Virus record (IMG/VR): IMGVR_UViG_3300032087_000806
Span: 1 to 43,884 of that record
Strand: one strand, 5' to 3'
Length of the DNA: 43,884 nt
Source: a virus
Shown: one piece after another, positions 1-6,256 of the stretch
Numbering within the stretch: the first letter of the stretch is position 1
Layout of the letters: each line of letters begins with the position of its first letter
The notes under the pieces: generated by a model
The model's input: only the letters and a program-made list of their open reading frames with translations
What the model was told of the DNA's origin: nothing
Database searches by the model: none
Translations under genes and position numbers: made by a program

Positions 1-199
1 TGATGTTAATAACCTAAGACAAGATGTTTTAGATAGTGGTTGGGATATAGAAAACAAATATCTTCCTGAGAAATGGGAATGGGATAATCTTAGCGACCAA
101 GTAGTTAGATTAGAAACACAGCTACAATCTTTAACAAATGATTTATGGAAGCTAGATGACTATGGTAATAGAATTGCTTGGTTAGAAAGTAATAGATAA
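1..199 (+). CDS. C-terminal part of a small coiled-coil protein split by the window edge
   Basis: An open frame enters at base 2 and stops with TAA at 197-199, giving 65 residues that start DVNNLRQDV and end RIAWLESNR. Heptad-like hydrophobic spacing (VVRLETQLQSLTNDLWKL) suggests a coiled coil. The start is missing here, but the open frame at 43847-43884 joins this one in the right reading frame if the ends are ligated, giving a 78-residue protein beginning MKKIKDNIGLVA. It lies directly upstream of the amidase and holin genes, so it may belong to the lysis or tail-tip module. I do not recognise the family. Confidence 0.75.
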   Translation, partial: DVNNLRQDVLDSGWDIENKYLPEKWEWDNLSDQVVRLETQLQSLTNDLWKLDDYGNRIAWLESNR

Positions 200-200
200 T

Positions 201-290
201 ATGTGTTGGGTTAAAAAAAAGAAAGATGGTTCTTTCATACAATTGTGTGATTGTAAAAACGGAAGTGATAACTGTGAAAATAATAAGTAG
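201..290 (+). CDS. 29-residue cysteine-rich small protein
   Basis: ATG at 201 follows the previous stop by one base, and the frame ends with TAG at 288-290. The product has four cysteines (Cys2, Cys16, Cys18 and Cys25) and a KKKK patch near the N-terminus. Its last 17 bases overlap the proposed GTG start of the amidase, which fits translational coupling. There is no strong ribosome site in front of it. The tight spacing is what makes it credible, but it could be a chance frame. Function unknown; the cysteines could bind a metal or form a disulfide. Confidence 0.4.
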   Translation: MCWVKKKKDGSFIQLCDCKNGSDNCENNK

Positions 291-891
291 AAAAGATTGG
301 GGTGCTAAACCAAATAAAACTAAGTTTAGTACACTAGGAGAAGTAAAAGGATTAGTTATACATTGGTCTGCCTATCCTGTTGCTGTGGGTAATCAGGCAG
401 AGATGGACCAATGTAAACAAATACAAAGACTACATCAAGAAGATAGAGGGTGGAATGATGTAGCATACAATTTTTTAGTAGGAGATACAGGTCAAATATA
501 TGAAGGCAGAGGATTTGGAAACAGGAGTGCTGCACAAGGTGGCAACAACAGGCAAGAAATTAACTATAACAACAAGCATTATGTTGCTGTGTGTTGGTTG
601 GGTGGTAACAATCCTACCGACAAGCCTTCAAATAAAGCTATTCAAGCTGTTAAATACCTCCACAAAGAAGTAGGTGGAGAGCTTAGACCTCACAGTTCTT
701 TTAAACAAACAAATTGTCCCGGTGATGCATGGAGACAATCTATAATAGAAGGCTTACCTATTACCACAATAAGTAATCAAAGTCCACCTGATATGGTACA
801 TCCTTACCTTATACAGGATAAACTAGATAAAATTTATGCTAAGATAGAAGCAATAGAAAACAAATTGAAGTTAGGAAATATGATAAGATGA
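274..891 (+). CDS. N-acetylmuramoyl-L-alanine amidase (PGRP/amidase_2 fold endolysin)
   Basis: This lysis enzyme should cleave the amide bond between MurNAc and L-alanine in peptidoglycan. With the GTG start at 274, the 205-residue product begins at the domain edge (KIISRKDWGAKP). The zinc ligands are visible as His30 in GLVIHWSAY and His/Cys in RPHSSFKQTNCPGDAW. The PGRP core VAYNFLVGDTGQIYEGRG lies between them. An ATG lies 48 bases upstream at 226 but has no ribosome site, while GGAAG sits 8 bases before the GTG, so I chose the GTG. The C-terminal 40 residues (DKLDKIYAKIEAIENKLKL) look like a short coiled coil. The stop overlaps the holin ATG. Confidence 0.93.
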   Translation: MKIISRKDWGAKPNKTKFSTLGEVKGLVIHWSAYPVAVGNQAEMDQCKQIQRLHQEDRGWNDVAYNFLVGDTGQIYEGRGFGNRSAAQGGNNRQEINYNNKHYVAVCWLGGNNPTDKPSNKAIQAVKYLHKEVGGELRPHSSFKQTNCPGDAWRQSIIEGLPITTISNQSPPDMVHPYLIQDKLDKIYAKIEAIENKLKLGNMIR

Positions 892-1097
892 GTGACGAAT
901 ATAAAGTATTATTAGAAAAAACTTTGTGGACATTTGTTGAAGCTTTTATAGGTGCTATTACGGTTGCACCACTCGTTGGCGTTGATGCTAGTGCTGTGCA
1001 AATTGCTGCTATCTCAGGTGCATCTGCAGCTTTGGTAGTTGTAAAAGAATTTGCAAAGAAAAAACTAGGTAAACCTGCTGCAAAAGTAAGTAAATAA
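888..1097 (+). CDS. Holin, r1t-like
   Basis: This is a 69-residue protein with two membrane segments, about residues 14-32 (FVEAFIGAITVAPLVG) and 37-54 (IAAISGASAALVVV), followed by a Lys-rich tail (KEFAKKKLGKPAAKVSK). The layout and the phrase TVAPLVGVDASAVQIAA match the r1t-type phage holin family common in phages of Gram-positive bacteria. It would make the membrane hole or trigger the endolysin at the end of infection. It starts inside the amidase stop (ATGA overlap), a classic endolysin-holin pairing. Confidence 0.87.
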   Translation: MSDEYKVLLEKTLWTFVEAFIGAITVAPLVGVDASAVQIAAISGASAALVVVKEFAKKKLGKPAAKVSK

Positions 1098-1231
1098 TGC
1101 CACACAGTAAGGGTAAAAATTCTTTAGTAGCTAACATACACAGGCGTAAAGTACAGGGTACAAGCCGTAGTAAAAAGAACAGCACTATAAGTAAAAAAGC
1201 ATATAAGCAAATGCAGAAAGGTTGGAAGTAA
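1097..1231 (+). CDS. Very basic 44-residue phage protein
   Basis: The start codon overlaps the holin stop (TAATG) and the frame ends at TAA 1229-1231. The product starts MPHSKGKNSLVANIHRRK and carries RVQGTSRSKK-like and KKAYKQMQKGW segments. It has about 15 Lys/Arg in 44 residues and almost no acidic residues. I recall similar short conserved proteins in many phages, without a known role. A nucleic-acid-binding or virion-associated role is inference from charge. It is the first of a run of tiny basic proteins after the lysis genes. Confidence 0.7.
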   Translation: MPHSKGKNSLVANIHRRKVQGTSRSKKNSTISKKAYKQMQKGWK

Positions 1232-1365
1232 TGACTTTGTATACTAAGTCAGGTAGTGCTTACAAAGGTAAAACACACAAGATGAAAGACGGAAGTATAC
1301 ACACAGGAGCTAAACATACAGCTAGGTCACAGAAACTTTACAAAAGAAAGCCAAAGAAAAAATGA
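1231..1365 (+). CDS. Very basic 44-residue protein
   Basis: ATG at 1231 shares a base with the previous stop and TGA at 1363-1365 overlaps the next gene. The product (MTLYTKSGSAYKGKTHKM... ending LYKRKPKKK) is rich in Lys, Gly, Thr and His with a polybasic tail. No domain is recognised. The coupled starts and stops on both sides support it as a real gene although it is short. Possible DNA- or RNA-binding peptide, by charge only. Confidence 0.68.
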   Translation: MTLYTKSGSAYKGKTHKMKDGSIHTGAKHTARSQKLYKRKPKKK

Positions 1366-1613
1366 GTGTTATGTACAGAGGTGAGAAGTTTTCAGGTTAC
1401 AACAAACCTAAGCGTACGCCTAATGCTAGTAAATCGCATGCGGTATTAGCAAAAAAAGGTAGTGAAGTTAGGCTTGTAAGATTTGGACAACAAGGTAAAA
1501 CAGGTAGTCCTAAAGGTACTGCAAGGAACAAAGCATTTCACGCACGACACAATTGCTCAGCTAAGAAGGACAAATTTACTGCAGGCTATTGGGCTTGCAA
1601 ACACAAGTGGTAG
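1362..1613 (+). CDS. DUF6321-like small phage protein
   Basis: The 83-residue product contains SHAVLAKKGSEVRLVRFGQQG, then GSPKGTARNKAFHARHNC and KDKFTAGYWACKHKW. This pattern of a short beta strand pair, FGQQG, basic linker and terminal YWA-K-KW is what I know as the DUF6321 family, frequent in phages and of unknown function. It is strongly basic. It begins in an ATGA overlap with the previous gene and ends 7 bases before the next start. Confidence 0.75.
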   Translation: MSVMYRGEKFSGYNKPKRTPNASKSHAVLAKKGSEVRLVRFGQQGKTGSPKGTARNKAFHARHNCSAKKDKFTAGYWACKHKW

Positions 1614-1620
1614 GAGACTT

Positions 1621-1683
1621 ATGAAAACATACAAGAAAAAAAAGAATAATGGTGGTAAGAGTGGGAAGAAAAAAAGATACTAA
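1621..1683 (+). CDS. 20-residue polybasic peptide
   Basis: ATG at 1621 is preceded by a good ribosome site, AGGAGA at 1612-1617, and the frame ends at TAA 1681-1683. The product MKTYKKKKNNGGKSGKKKRY has 10 Lys/Arg in 20 residues. Its size makes coding uncertain, but the ribosome site is the best in this stretch and the composition matches its neighbours. The next gene starts inside it in another frame, so it could also be a leader peptide controlling that gene. Confidence 0.5.
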   Translation: MKTYKKKKNNGGKSGKKKRY

Positions 1684-1861
1684 CATATTTAGTACACCAC
1701 AAAGATTAAAGAAGTGGGCATTAGATTTATCTGATGAATGTGGTAGTGTGCTAACTAACACACCACCTAACATTCGTAACATTGACAAGTTAGTTGAAAC
1801 TTTTGTTAAAGATTACAACTACAGTATGGAAAAAATAAACAAAGAACAAGCTAAGACTTAG
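1649..1861 (+). CDS. Small protein of unknown function at the end of the late arm
   Basis: This is a 70-residue product (MVVRVGRKKDTNIF... ending KINKEQAKT), basic at the start, then an amphipathic helical region (PQRLKKWALDLSDECG) and a C-terminal helix. Candidate starts are ATG 1649, GTG 1652 and GTG 1661; none has a clear ribosome site, so coupling to the 20-residue peptide is likely. It is the last rightward gene and overlaps the stop of the convergent leftward annealing protein by 11 bases. No family recognised. Confidence 0.6.
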   Translation: MVVRVGRKKDTNIFSTPQRLKKWALDLSDECGSVLTNTPPNIRNIDKLVETFVKDYNYSMEKINKEQAKT

Positions 1862-2786
1862 CTTCTTTTAGTTTATCTATCCATTCACTAGCAAGTTTCT
1901 TAGTCATTTCACCTGAATTGACTTTAGCTTTTGCTTCTTGTGCTACAAGTTCTGCACTACCTCCTGCATCTATACACTCATTAATAAGTGTGTCCATGAA
2001 GTTAGCTTGTGCATCACTCATTGGGTCTTGTTCCCATTTACCACTTGGTATGTCTGCCATATCATCTCCTGTTATGTCTACTGTACCTTTTGTAAATACA
2101 GATTCTATTTTTTCTACGCCTGTCAAGTTATCCCACTCTTTCATTTGACTACCTTCTTCAGAATATCTAGCAACTACTTTCTCAGCTTCATCTAAGAATT
2201 TACCTTGTTGTCGTGTATCCCAATTTTCTACGTTCTTGTCTGCACCTTTAAGTGTAACAAGTTTGTATGCAGATTCGTATGTAGTTCTAGCAAACTCTTT
2301 GTTTTCATTACACATGTTAAACACTAAGTTCTTCATGTTAGTAGTTACTTTCAATTCGTTTACTGTTTGATTAGAAGGGGGGTTTTTTTTTACAGGTACA
2401 GGTGGCTTTGTATCCCCATACGTTTTCTTATCTGTACCACCTGCAACTCTGTCTTTCTTAGTCATCTCCTCTTGTGAGGGTCTAGGCTCTCCTTTCTTTT
2501 GAAAGCCTGCATTGGCTAAGGCTCTACCGATTGCAGAAGTTTCAGCGTTTTCCACCCATGAATACTCATTAGCGAATCCACCCTGTCCTTTCTCCTCCTG
2601 TGCTAAACCGGTAGCCAATGGTTGCACCGCAGCGTCATCTTTGTAAATAGATGCGAATACAACCACACTTTCTAGATTATCAGTAGCTTGTACTAACTTG
2701 GTTTCTATTCTTCCTGTTGGGAACTTGTTGTAGAAATCACGTATACGGTCTTCAACCATTACGTAATCATTGAGATTAAACTTCAT
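1851..2786 (-). CDS. erf: ERF-family single-strand DNA annealing protein
   Basis: This 311-residue protein carries the ERF hallmark between residues about 71 and 95 (GFANEYSWVENAETSAIGRALANAGF in part). ERF proteins anneal complementary single strands during phage recombination and often circularise or concatenate genomes. The ERF domain fills residues 1-100. After that comes a low-complexity Lys/Pro linker (about 101-140) and an unknown C-terminal region. The linker is encoded over a G6T9 run on the plus strand (2376-2392 region), a possible slippage or sequencing-error site. A strong ribosome site (AAGGAG) and a TATAAT-type promoter precede it. It is the last gene of the leftward arm and stands in its own short transcription unit. 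Confidence 0.88.
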   Translation of the reverse strand: MKFNLNDYVMVEDRIRDFYNKFPTGRIETKLVQATDNLESVVVFASIYKDDAAVQPLATGLAQEEKGQGGFANEYSWVENAETSAIGRALANAGFQKKGEPRPSQEEMTKKDRVAGGTDKKTYGDTKPPVPVKKNPPSNQTVNELKVTTNMKNLVFNMCNENKEFARTTYESAYKLVTLKGADKNVENWDTRQQGKFLDEAEKVVARYSEEGSQMKEWDNLTGVEKIESVFTKGTVDITGDDMADIPSGKWEQDPMSDAQANFMDTLINECIDAGGSAELVAQEAKAKVNSGEMTKKLASEWIDKLKEAKS

Positions 2787-2806
2787 ATCTCTCCTTCCTG
2801 AATTGT

Positions 2807-2837
2807 ATTATACCTATGCTGTAATTTTAAACGTAAA
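2807..2837 (-). promoter_or_regulatory. Promoter of the annealing-protein gene
   Basis: Read on the minus strand, TTTACG (2837-2832) and a perfect TATAAT (2812-2807) are separated by 19 bases. Transcription would start about 12-15 bases before the ribosome site AAGGAG and the ATG at 2786. A second extended -10-like element, TGCTATGAT, lies just upstream at 2867-2859. The -10 is convincing; the spacing is long. Confidence 0.6.
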
Positions 2838-2869
2838 GCTATCAACAATTTTTTTTTCATCATAGCATT

Positions 2870-3934
2870 CTATTCAAGATTCACAAGGTATTCTGCTGTA
2901 ACACCTTTGTCAGGTTTAACAAACAAGCAGAATTGTGATGGTCTTCCCATGCTAGCTAACTGTTCTTGGGCAAATGTATTGTAGCTTTCTGTACTACCAT
3001 TGCACCAAAATCTTATATCGTTAATGTATTGTGTGTTAGGTGTATGGAAATGTCCTGCTACTGCGTAGTCAAAGTCTTCCATTAGTCCTTGACTAGCTAA
3101 TGTTTTCCAACCTTGTATCTTTTTACCAAATCCATACCATGGAAATCCTGCGAATCCACGTACTTGGTCACCATGAAACATAAAAAATCTAGACTTTTTG
3201 CCTAGGTCTGCTACTGTGTACCATGCTTTCTCACCTTTTTTATACGCAAGGTGAAACTTTAAACGTGGTTCATTAGCAAATATTTGTTTAATTATGTTAC
3301 CTAACATAGCATCAGCATTGGTTTCAGGGTGCATGTCTTTACGACTTCTACCACCTAACGCACCATGATTACCAATTACCCAATGACACTCTACTTCATC
3401 AAAGTGTTGCAGTAATCTGTTAAAGAAACCATGTAATATACGTGGTCCATCAACTGTAACCTGTGCGTATAGAGAGCTATCAATCAAGTGTGCCTGTCCG
3501 GGAAATATTAATTCACCTTCTACTATGTCACCAAGTGCTAACACAACACACTTCTTTACTGTATGACTAGCACGCTGTATGTTTGCTATATCACATATCT
3601 TATCTGCATATCTAAGCACACGTTCCTCTGCAACTGCTGTTGAATAGGTTGGTGTAATCTTTGCTAGCTGTATATCACTTAACAAAGGCACACAAATCTC
3701 CTCATCTTTTGTTTTCTTTTTACTCTTAGTGGGTGGTTTCACAGGGCGTAAATCTAACTCTGCAATATTTGTTTTAATTGCTTCGTTCATAGCCTCAATC
3801 AAATCAAGTTTCTTGTCTTTCAATCGGTCTATTTGTTTACGTTGTGTCTCAATTAATTTTTTAAGTTCATCAATTTTATCATTTGTCGCCTCTGCGATTA
3901 AATCTACAAACTCTGCTTTATTCGGTTTTTCCAT
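2870..3934 (-). CDS. Calcineurin-like metallophosphoesterase
   Basis: This 354-residue protein carries the dinuclear-metal motifs of the calcineurin-like phosphoesterase fold in order: LSDIQL (about 85-90, with Ile-Gln replacing the usual x-His), LGDIVEGE (134-141), IGNHG (187-191), MFHGDQ (about 251) and AGHFHT (about 295). A coiled-coil stretch occupies residues 15-55. Such enzymes cleave phosphodiesters; next to an annealing protein a nuclease role in recombination, like SbcD/Mre11, is a reasonable inference. The first motif lacks the usual DxH histidine, so its chemistry may differ. Its start overlaps the upstream HTH gene by 31 bases with no ribosome site, which suggests coupled translation. 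Confidence 0.85.
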   Translation of the reverse strand: MEKPNKAEFVDLIAEATNDKIDELKKLIETQRKQIDRLKDKKLDLIEAMNEAIKTNIAELDLRPVKPPTKSKKKTKDEEICVPLLSDIQLAKITPTYSTAVAEERVLRYADKICDIANIQRASHTVKKCVVLALGDIVEGELIFPGQAHLIDSSLYAQVTVDGPRILHGFFNRLLQHFDEVECHWVIGNHGALGGRSRKDMHPETNADAMLGNIIKQIFANEPRLKFHLAYKKGEKAWYTVADLGKKSRFFMFHGDQVRGFAGFPWYGFGKKIQGWKTLASQGLMEDFDYAVAGHFHTPNTQYINDIRFWCNGSTESYNTFAQEQLASMGRPSQFCLFVKPDKGVTAEYLVNLE

Positions 3935-4146
3935 TTGCTTATCGTACTTTCATCTACTCTTACACCAAACTTTTCGTTTAGTATTCTTGCTACTACAGAT
4001 GGCGATACATCTTTACCTTCTTGTATTTGTTCTTCAAGCAAAGAGATAAACTGTTTTCCTCTGTCATCTAATCGTGTAACAAAAGAAGAATTGAGATTAC
4101 CTTTAGTCGCCTTTGTGATTAATTCATTTAGTTCATTGTCTTCCAT
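3904..4146 (-). CDS. Small helix-turn-helix protein
   Basis: This is an 80-residue product with an HTH-like C-terminal half (VARILNEKFGVRVDESTISKWKNRIKQ); the segment ESTISKWKNRI looks like a recognition helix. The N-terminal half is helical and acidic. It has no ribosome site, and a TGCTATCAT element ends only 6 bases before the ATG, so a leaderless transcript is possible. A perfect dyad (4166-4183) lies just upstream, the usual position for an operator bound by the gene's own product. It may be a transcription regulator; a terminase-small-subunit-like DNA binder is an alternative. Confidence 0.65.
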   Translation of the reverse strand: MEDNELNELITKATKGNLNSSFVTRLDDRGKQFISLLEEQIQEGKDVSPSVVARILNEKFGVRVDESTISKWKNRIKQSL

Positions 4147-4165
4147 GTGTTCATGATAGCAGGAT

Positions 4166-4183
4166 ATCGCACACGAGTGCGAT
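4166..4183 (-). promoter_or_regulatory. Perfect dyad upstream of the HTH gene, possible operator
   Basis: ATCGCAC-acga-GTGCGAT is a 7-bp perfect inverted repeat ending 19 bases before the HTH start. It sits where a -35/-10 region would be (TGCTATCAT follows on the minus strand at 4161-4153). The ATCGC core recurs in the three hairpins to its right. Operator function is inference from position and symmetry. Confidence 0.5.
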
Positions 4184-4184
4184 T

Positions 4185-4222
4185 AAAAAAAAATAAAAAA
4201 CTTATCGCCTGTGCGATATAAG
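4185..4222 (-). terminator. Rho-independent terminator, third in a tandem
   Basis: On the minus strand CTTATATCGC-acag-GCGATAAG folds with one bulge and is followed by six T, one A and nine T (4200-4185). It would stop leftward transcripts before the HTH gene's own promoter. Confidence 0.65.
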
Positions 4223-4228
4223 ATAAAT

Positions 4229-4250
4229 AAAAAACCCCTTCGCGAAAGAG
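4229..4250 (-). terminator. Rho-independent terminator, second in a tandem
   Basis: On the minus strand CTCTTTCGCGAAGGGG forms a short stem with wobble pairs, followed by six T (4234-4229). It is weaker than the flanking hairpins. Confidence 0.45.
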
Positions 4251-4253
4251 ACC

Positions 4254-4292
4254 AAAAAAAAAGGTGCAGTATCGTTCGCACGATACCACACC
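4254..4292 (-). terminator. Strong rho-independent terminator after the VWA gene
   Basis: On the minus strand, GGTGTGGTATCGT-GCGA-ACGATACTGCACC pairs over 13 positions with two mismatches and is followed by nine T (4262-4254). It ends the leftward AAA+/VWA transcription unit 48 bases after the stop codon. The stem contains GTATCGT/ACGATAC, the same 7-mer repeated three times in the divergent control region at 12273-12311. Confidence 0.8.
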
Positions 4293-4305
4293 TTCCTCCT
4301 TTCAA

Positions 4306-4331
4306 GCTAGACTAAGCGAGAAAAGTCTAGC
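4306..4331. repeat. 8-bp inverted repeat just after the VWA stop codon
   Basis: GCTAGACT (4306-4313) and AGTCTAGC (4324-4331) pair perfectly around a 10-base loop. There is no T-run, so it is not a terminator by itself. It may protect the 3' end of the message or be a protein site. Confidence 0.45.
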
Positions 4332-4339
4332 CATTAGAC

Positions 4340-6256
4340 TTATTTCTTGCGTATAGTCTTAGCAAATTCTTTAGCCTCGTCAATGTCTCGTAAGATAACA
4401 ATGTCATGTTTATGACACAAGTCCTCACAATAGTCTCTTAGCTCATCACCATACACGTAGCTGTTTATGTTACCGACTTTGTAAGCTACAACTTCCATGT
4501 CGCTAACAAGCATACGTGGTTTTGGTTGTGATGCTAACCATAGTATTGCAGGTACATCTACAAAGTTTTCACCATAACTCTTAGAGTATATGTACGTATC
4601 ATCATAGTGTTCAATGGTGCGTTGGTTTTTTGCAAACACTTCAATAACACCTTCAGGCATGTTATTGTTTCTAGCGTATGCTTCGCTAGCACCTGCATAT
4701 CCTACTATTGTTGAAGCAGGTAACAATGATATGACTTCCTCAATGTCTTGTGCATTGAAGCTCATACTACCACTACAATCTATAGCTACTGTACCACCTT
4801 TGAGACTTTGGCGTTTTCTAGCAAACACATGCTTGTCAGTAACCCACCTGTTAATGTACTTAGGTACAGCACCTACATCACTAGGTCTGTTTCTACGCAC
4901 ACGTAAAGTACCTGCTAAGTCTTTGGTAAGATTACCATTGATAAATGTAGCATTTGCCCACCTGTGCTTACCTGCACTTTGTTGTATCTCTGTGTCTGTG
5001 CTAGTAAGTTTTGTAACTGCATTATCAATTTGTGTCATGATATTGTCAGCTTGGTAATGCTTAGGTATATACCCTTCACCTTCCATGTTCTCAATGGTTT
5101 TAGGCACAAGTTTTCCATACTCATCAAAGCTACCTTCACACAAGGATTGATACAACGCAGCAAGTTGCTTAACATACTTGTTGTATTTGGCTAATCCTCT
5201 AGGTGTAATTGTGCTGTAAGGTGTAACTTTCCATTGATACCTATGCACAACGTCAATCACTTGTCGTAAGTTTATTAACCTTCTAAGTATCTCGGCATAT
5301 TCCAATCCACCCATACCTGTGTGTAAAAATTCTAAAACATCTACACAATGTAATGGTTGTTGTAGTATGCCTATACCCCACCTCACGTCAGAGTGGTGCA
5401 TTAGTTTCCATAACAACTCAACTTCAGTTTGTGTCCATCTTGAAGTAAGAGGTTTTTCTAAATACTTCCTCTTAATAGCGAAGTGTTTGTCAATCAAGTA
5501 GTCAGTAGTGTTACCATCACTATCATCTTCTGCTTTTTGCAAACAATCAATCAACGCATCTGTGTATTCAAGAAAGTTACCACTATCTTTGTACATAGTA
5601 AGAGACAATATGTGTCCTACTTGTTGTATTGGTGTAGTCTCATATTGTAACCAAGCATGTACCGATTGCATGATAATGTCATGACAAAAGTATTCTTTCT
5701 TATTTACTTTACGTGGAACAGAACCACGACTTTGGTAATGCCAAGTCCAAGTGCCTTGTTCCTTACGCTCTTGCATTTGCTTGTCATGTTCTTTTCTAGC
5801 TTCTTTGTTAGCTAGATTGTACTCAGCACGATACCATCTGTGAATAGAGTAAGCACGTTCCAAGTATTCTTTCTGTATGTCTCTTGTACCTTGAAACTTA
5901 GGCAAAGGAAACATTTCTTTGTACATTACATGACTACGAATTGTCCTAGCATGATTAACTCTAGTTGCATTATCATATACCTTTGGTACATTATGATGAG
6001 AAATTGCTCTACGAGTATCCATATTACGTTTCTGCACTCTGTTAATCAATTTGTTGTAAGGCTCATAGAACTCTGTAAGTTCTGTTGCACTTATGATACT
6101 GCAATCACAATGGTCATCACCTATTGTAACTGCAGTAGCTTTCTTACGATTGATACTAGGTTTGTTCTGTCCTAGAGTTACTTGATACTCTTGTTTGTCA
6201 AGTATCTCAGGGTACAACATGCCTTGTATTCTGCGTGATTTATTCATCTTTCGCAT
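4340..6256 (-). CDS. CobT-like von Willebrand A domain protein
   Basis: This 638-residue protein has a C-terminal VWA domain (about 488-610) with the metal-ion-dependent adhesion site DCSGS at 493-497 and the later strands STIVGYAG and MLVSDMEVV. The N-terminal 480 residues are Lys/Arg-, Tyr- and Trp-rich and I do not recognise them. VWA proteins of this type work with a MoxR/CobS-class AAA+ partner, which is encoded immediately upstream with a 17-base overlap. CobT is the VWA subunit of aerobic cobaltochelatase, but no CobN or other cobalamin gene is present, so a phage chaperone or protein-remodelling role is more likely. The first ATG (6256) and a second (6247) are both possible starts. 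Confidence 0.82.
   Translation of the reverse strand: MRKMNKSRRIQGMLYPEILDKQEYQVTLGQNKPSINRKKATAVTIGDDHCDCSIISATELTEFYEPYNKLINRVQKRNMDTRRAISHHNVPKVYDNATRVNHARTIRSHVMYKEMFPLPKFQGTRDIQKEYLERAYSIHRWYRAEYNLANKEARKEHDKQMQERKEQGTWTWHYQSRGSVPRKVNKKEYFCHDIIMQSVHAWLQYETTPIQQVGHILSLTMYKDSGNFLEYTDALIDCLQKAEDDSDGNTTDYLIDKHFAIKRKYLEKPLTSRWTQTEVELLWKLMHHSDVRWGIGILQQPLHCVDVLEFLHTGMGGLEYAEILRRLINLRQVIDVVHRYQWKVTPYSTITPRGLAKYNKYVKQLAALYQSLCEGSFDEYGKLVPKTIENMEGEGYIPKHYQADNIMTQIDNAVTKLTSTDTEIQQSAGKHRWANATFINGNLTKDLAGTLRVRRNRPSDVGAVPKYINRWVTDKHVFARKRQSLKGGTVAIDCSGSMSFNAQDIEEVISLLPASTIVGYAGASEAYARNNNMPEGVIEVFAKNQRTIEHYDDTYIYSKSYGENFVDVPAILWLASQPKPRMLVSDMEVVAYKVGNINSYVYGDELRDYCEDLCHKHDIVILRDIDEAKEFAKTIRKK

Noticed and set aside
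4203-4289. Leftward GTG-started 29-codon frame after a perfect AAAGGAGG
   Set aside because: It is encoded by terminator stems and T-runs, giving a Phe-rich product; the ribosome-like sequence is probably a by-product of the purine-rich spacer.
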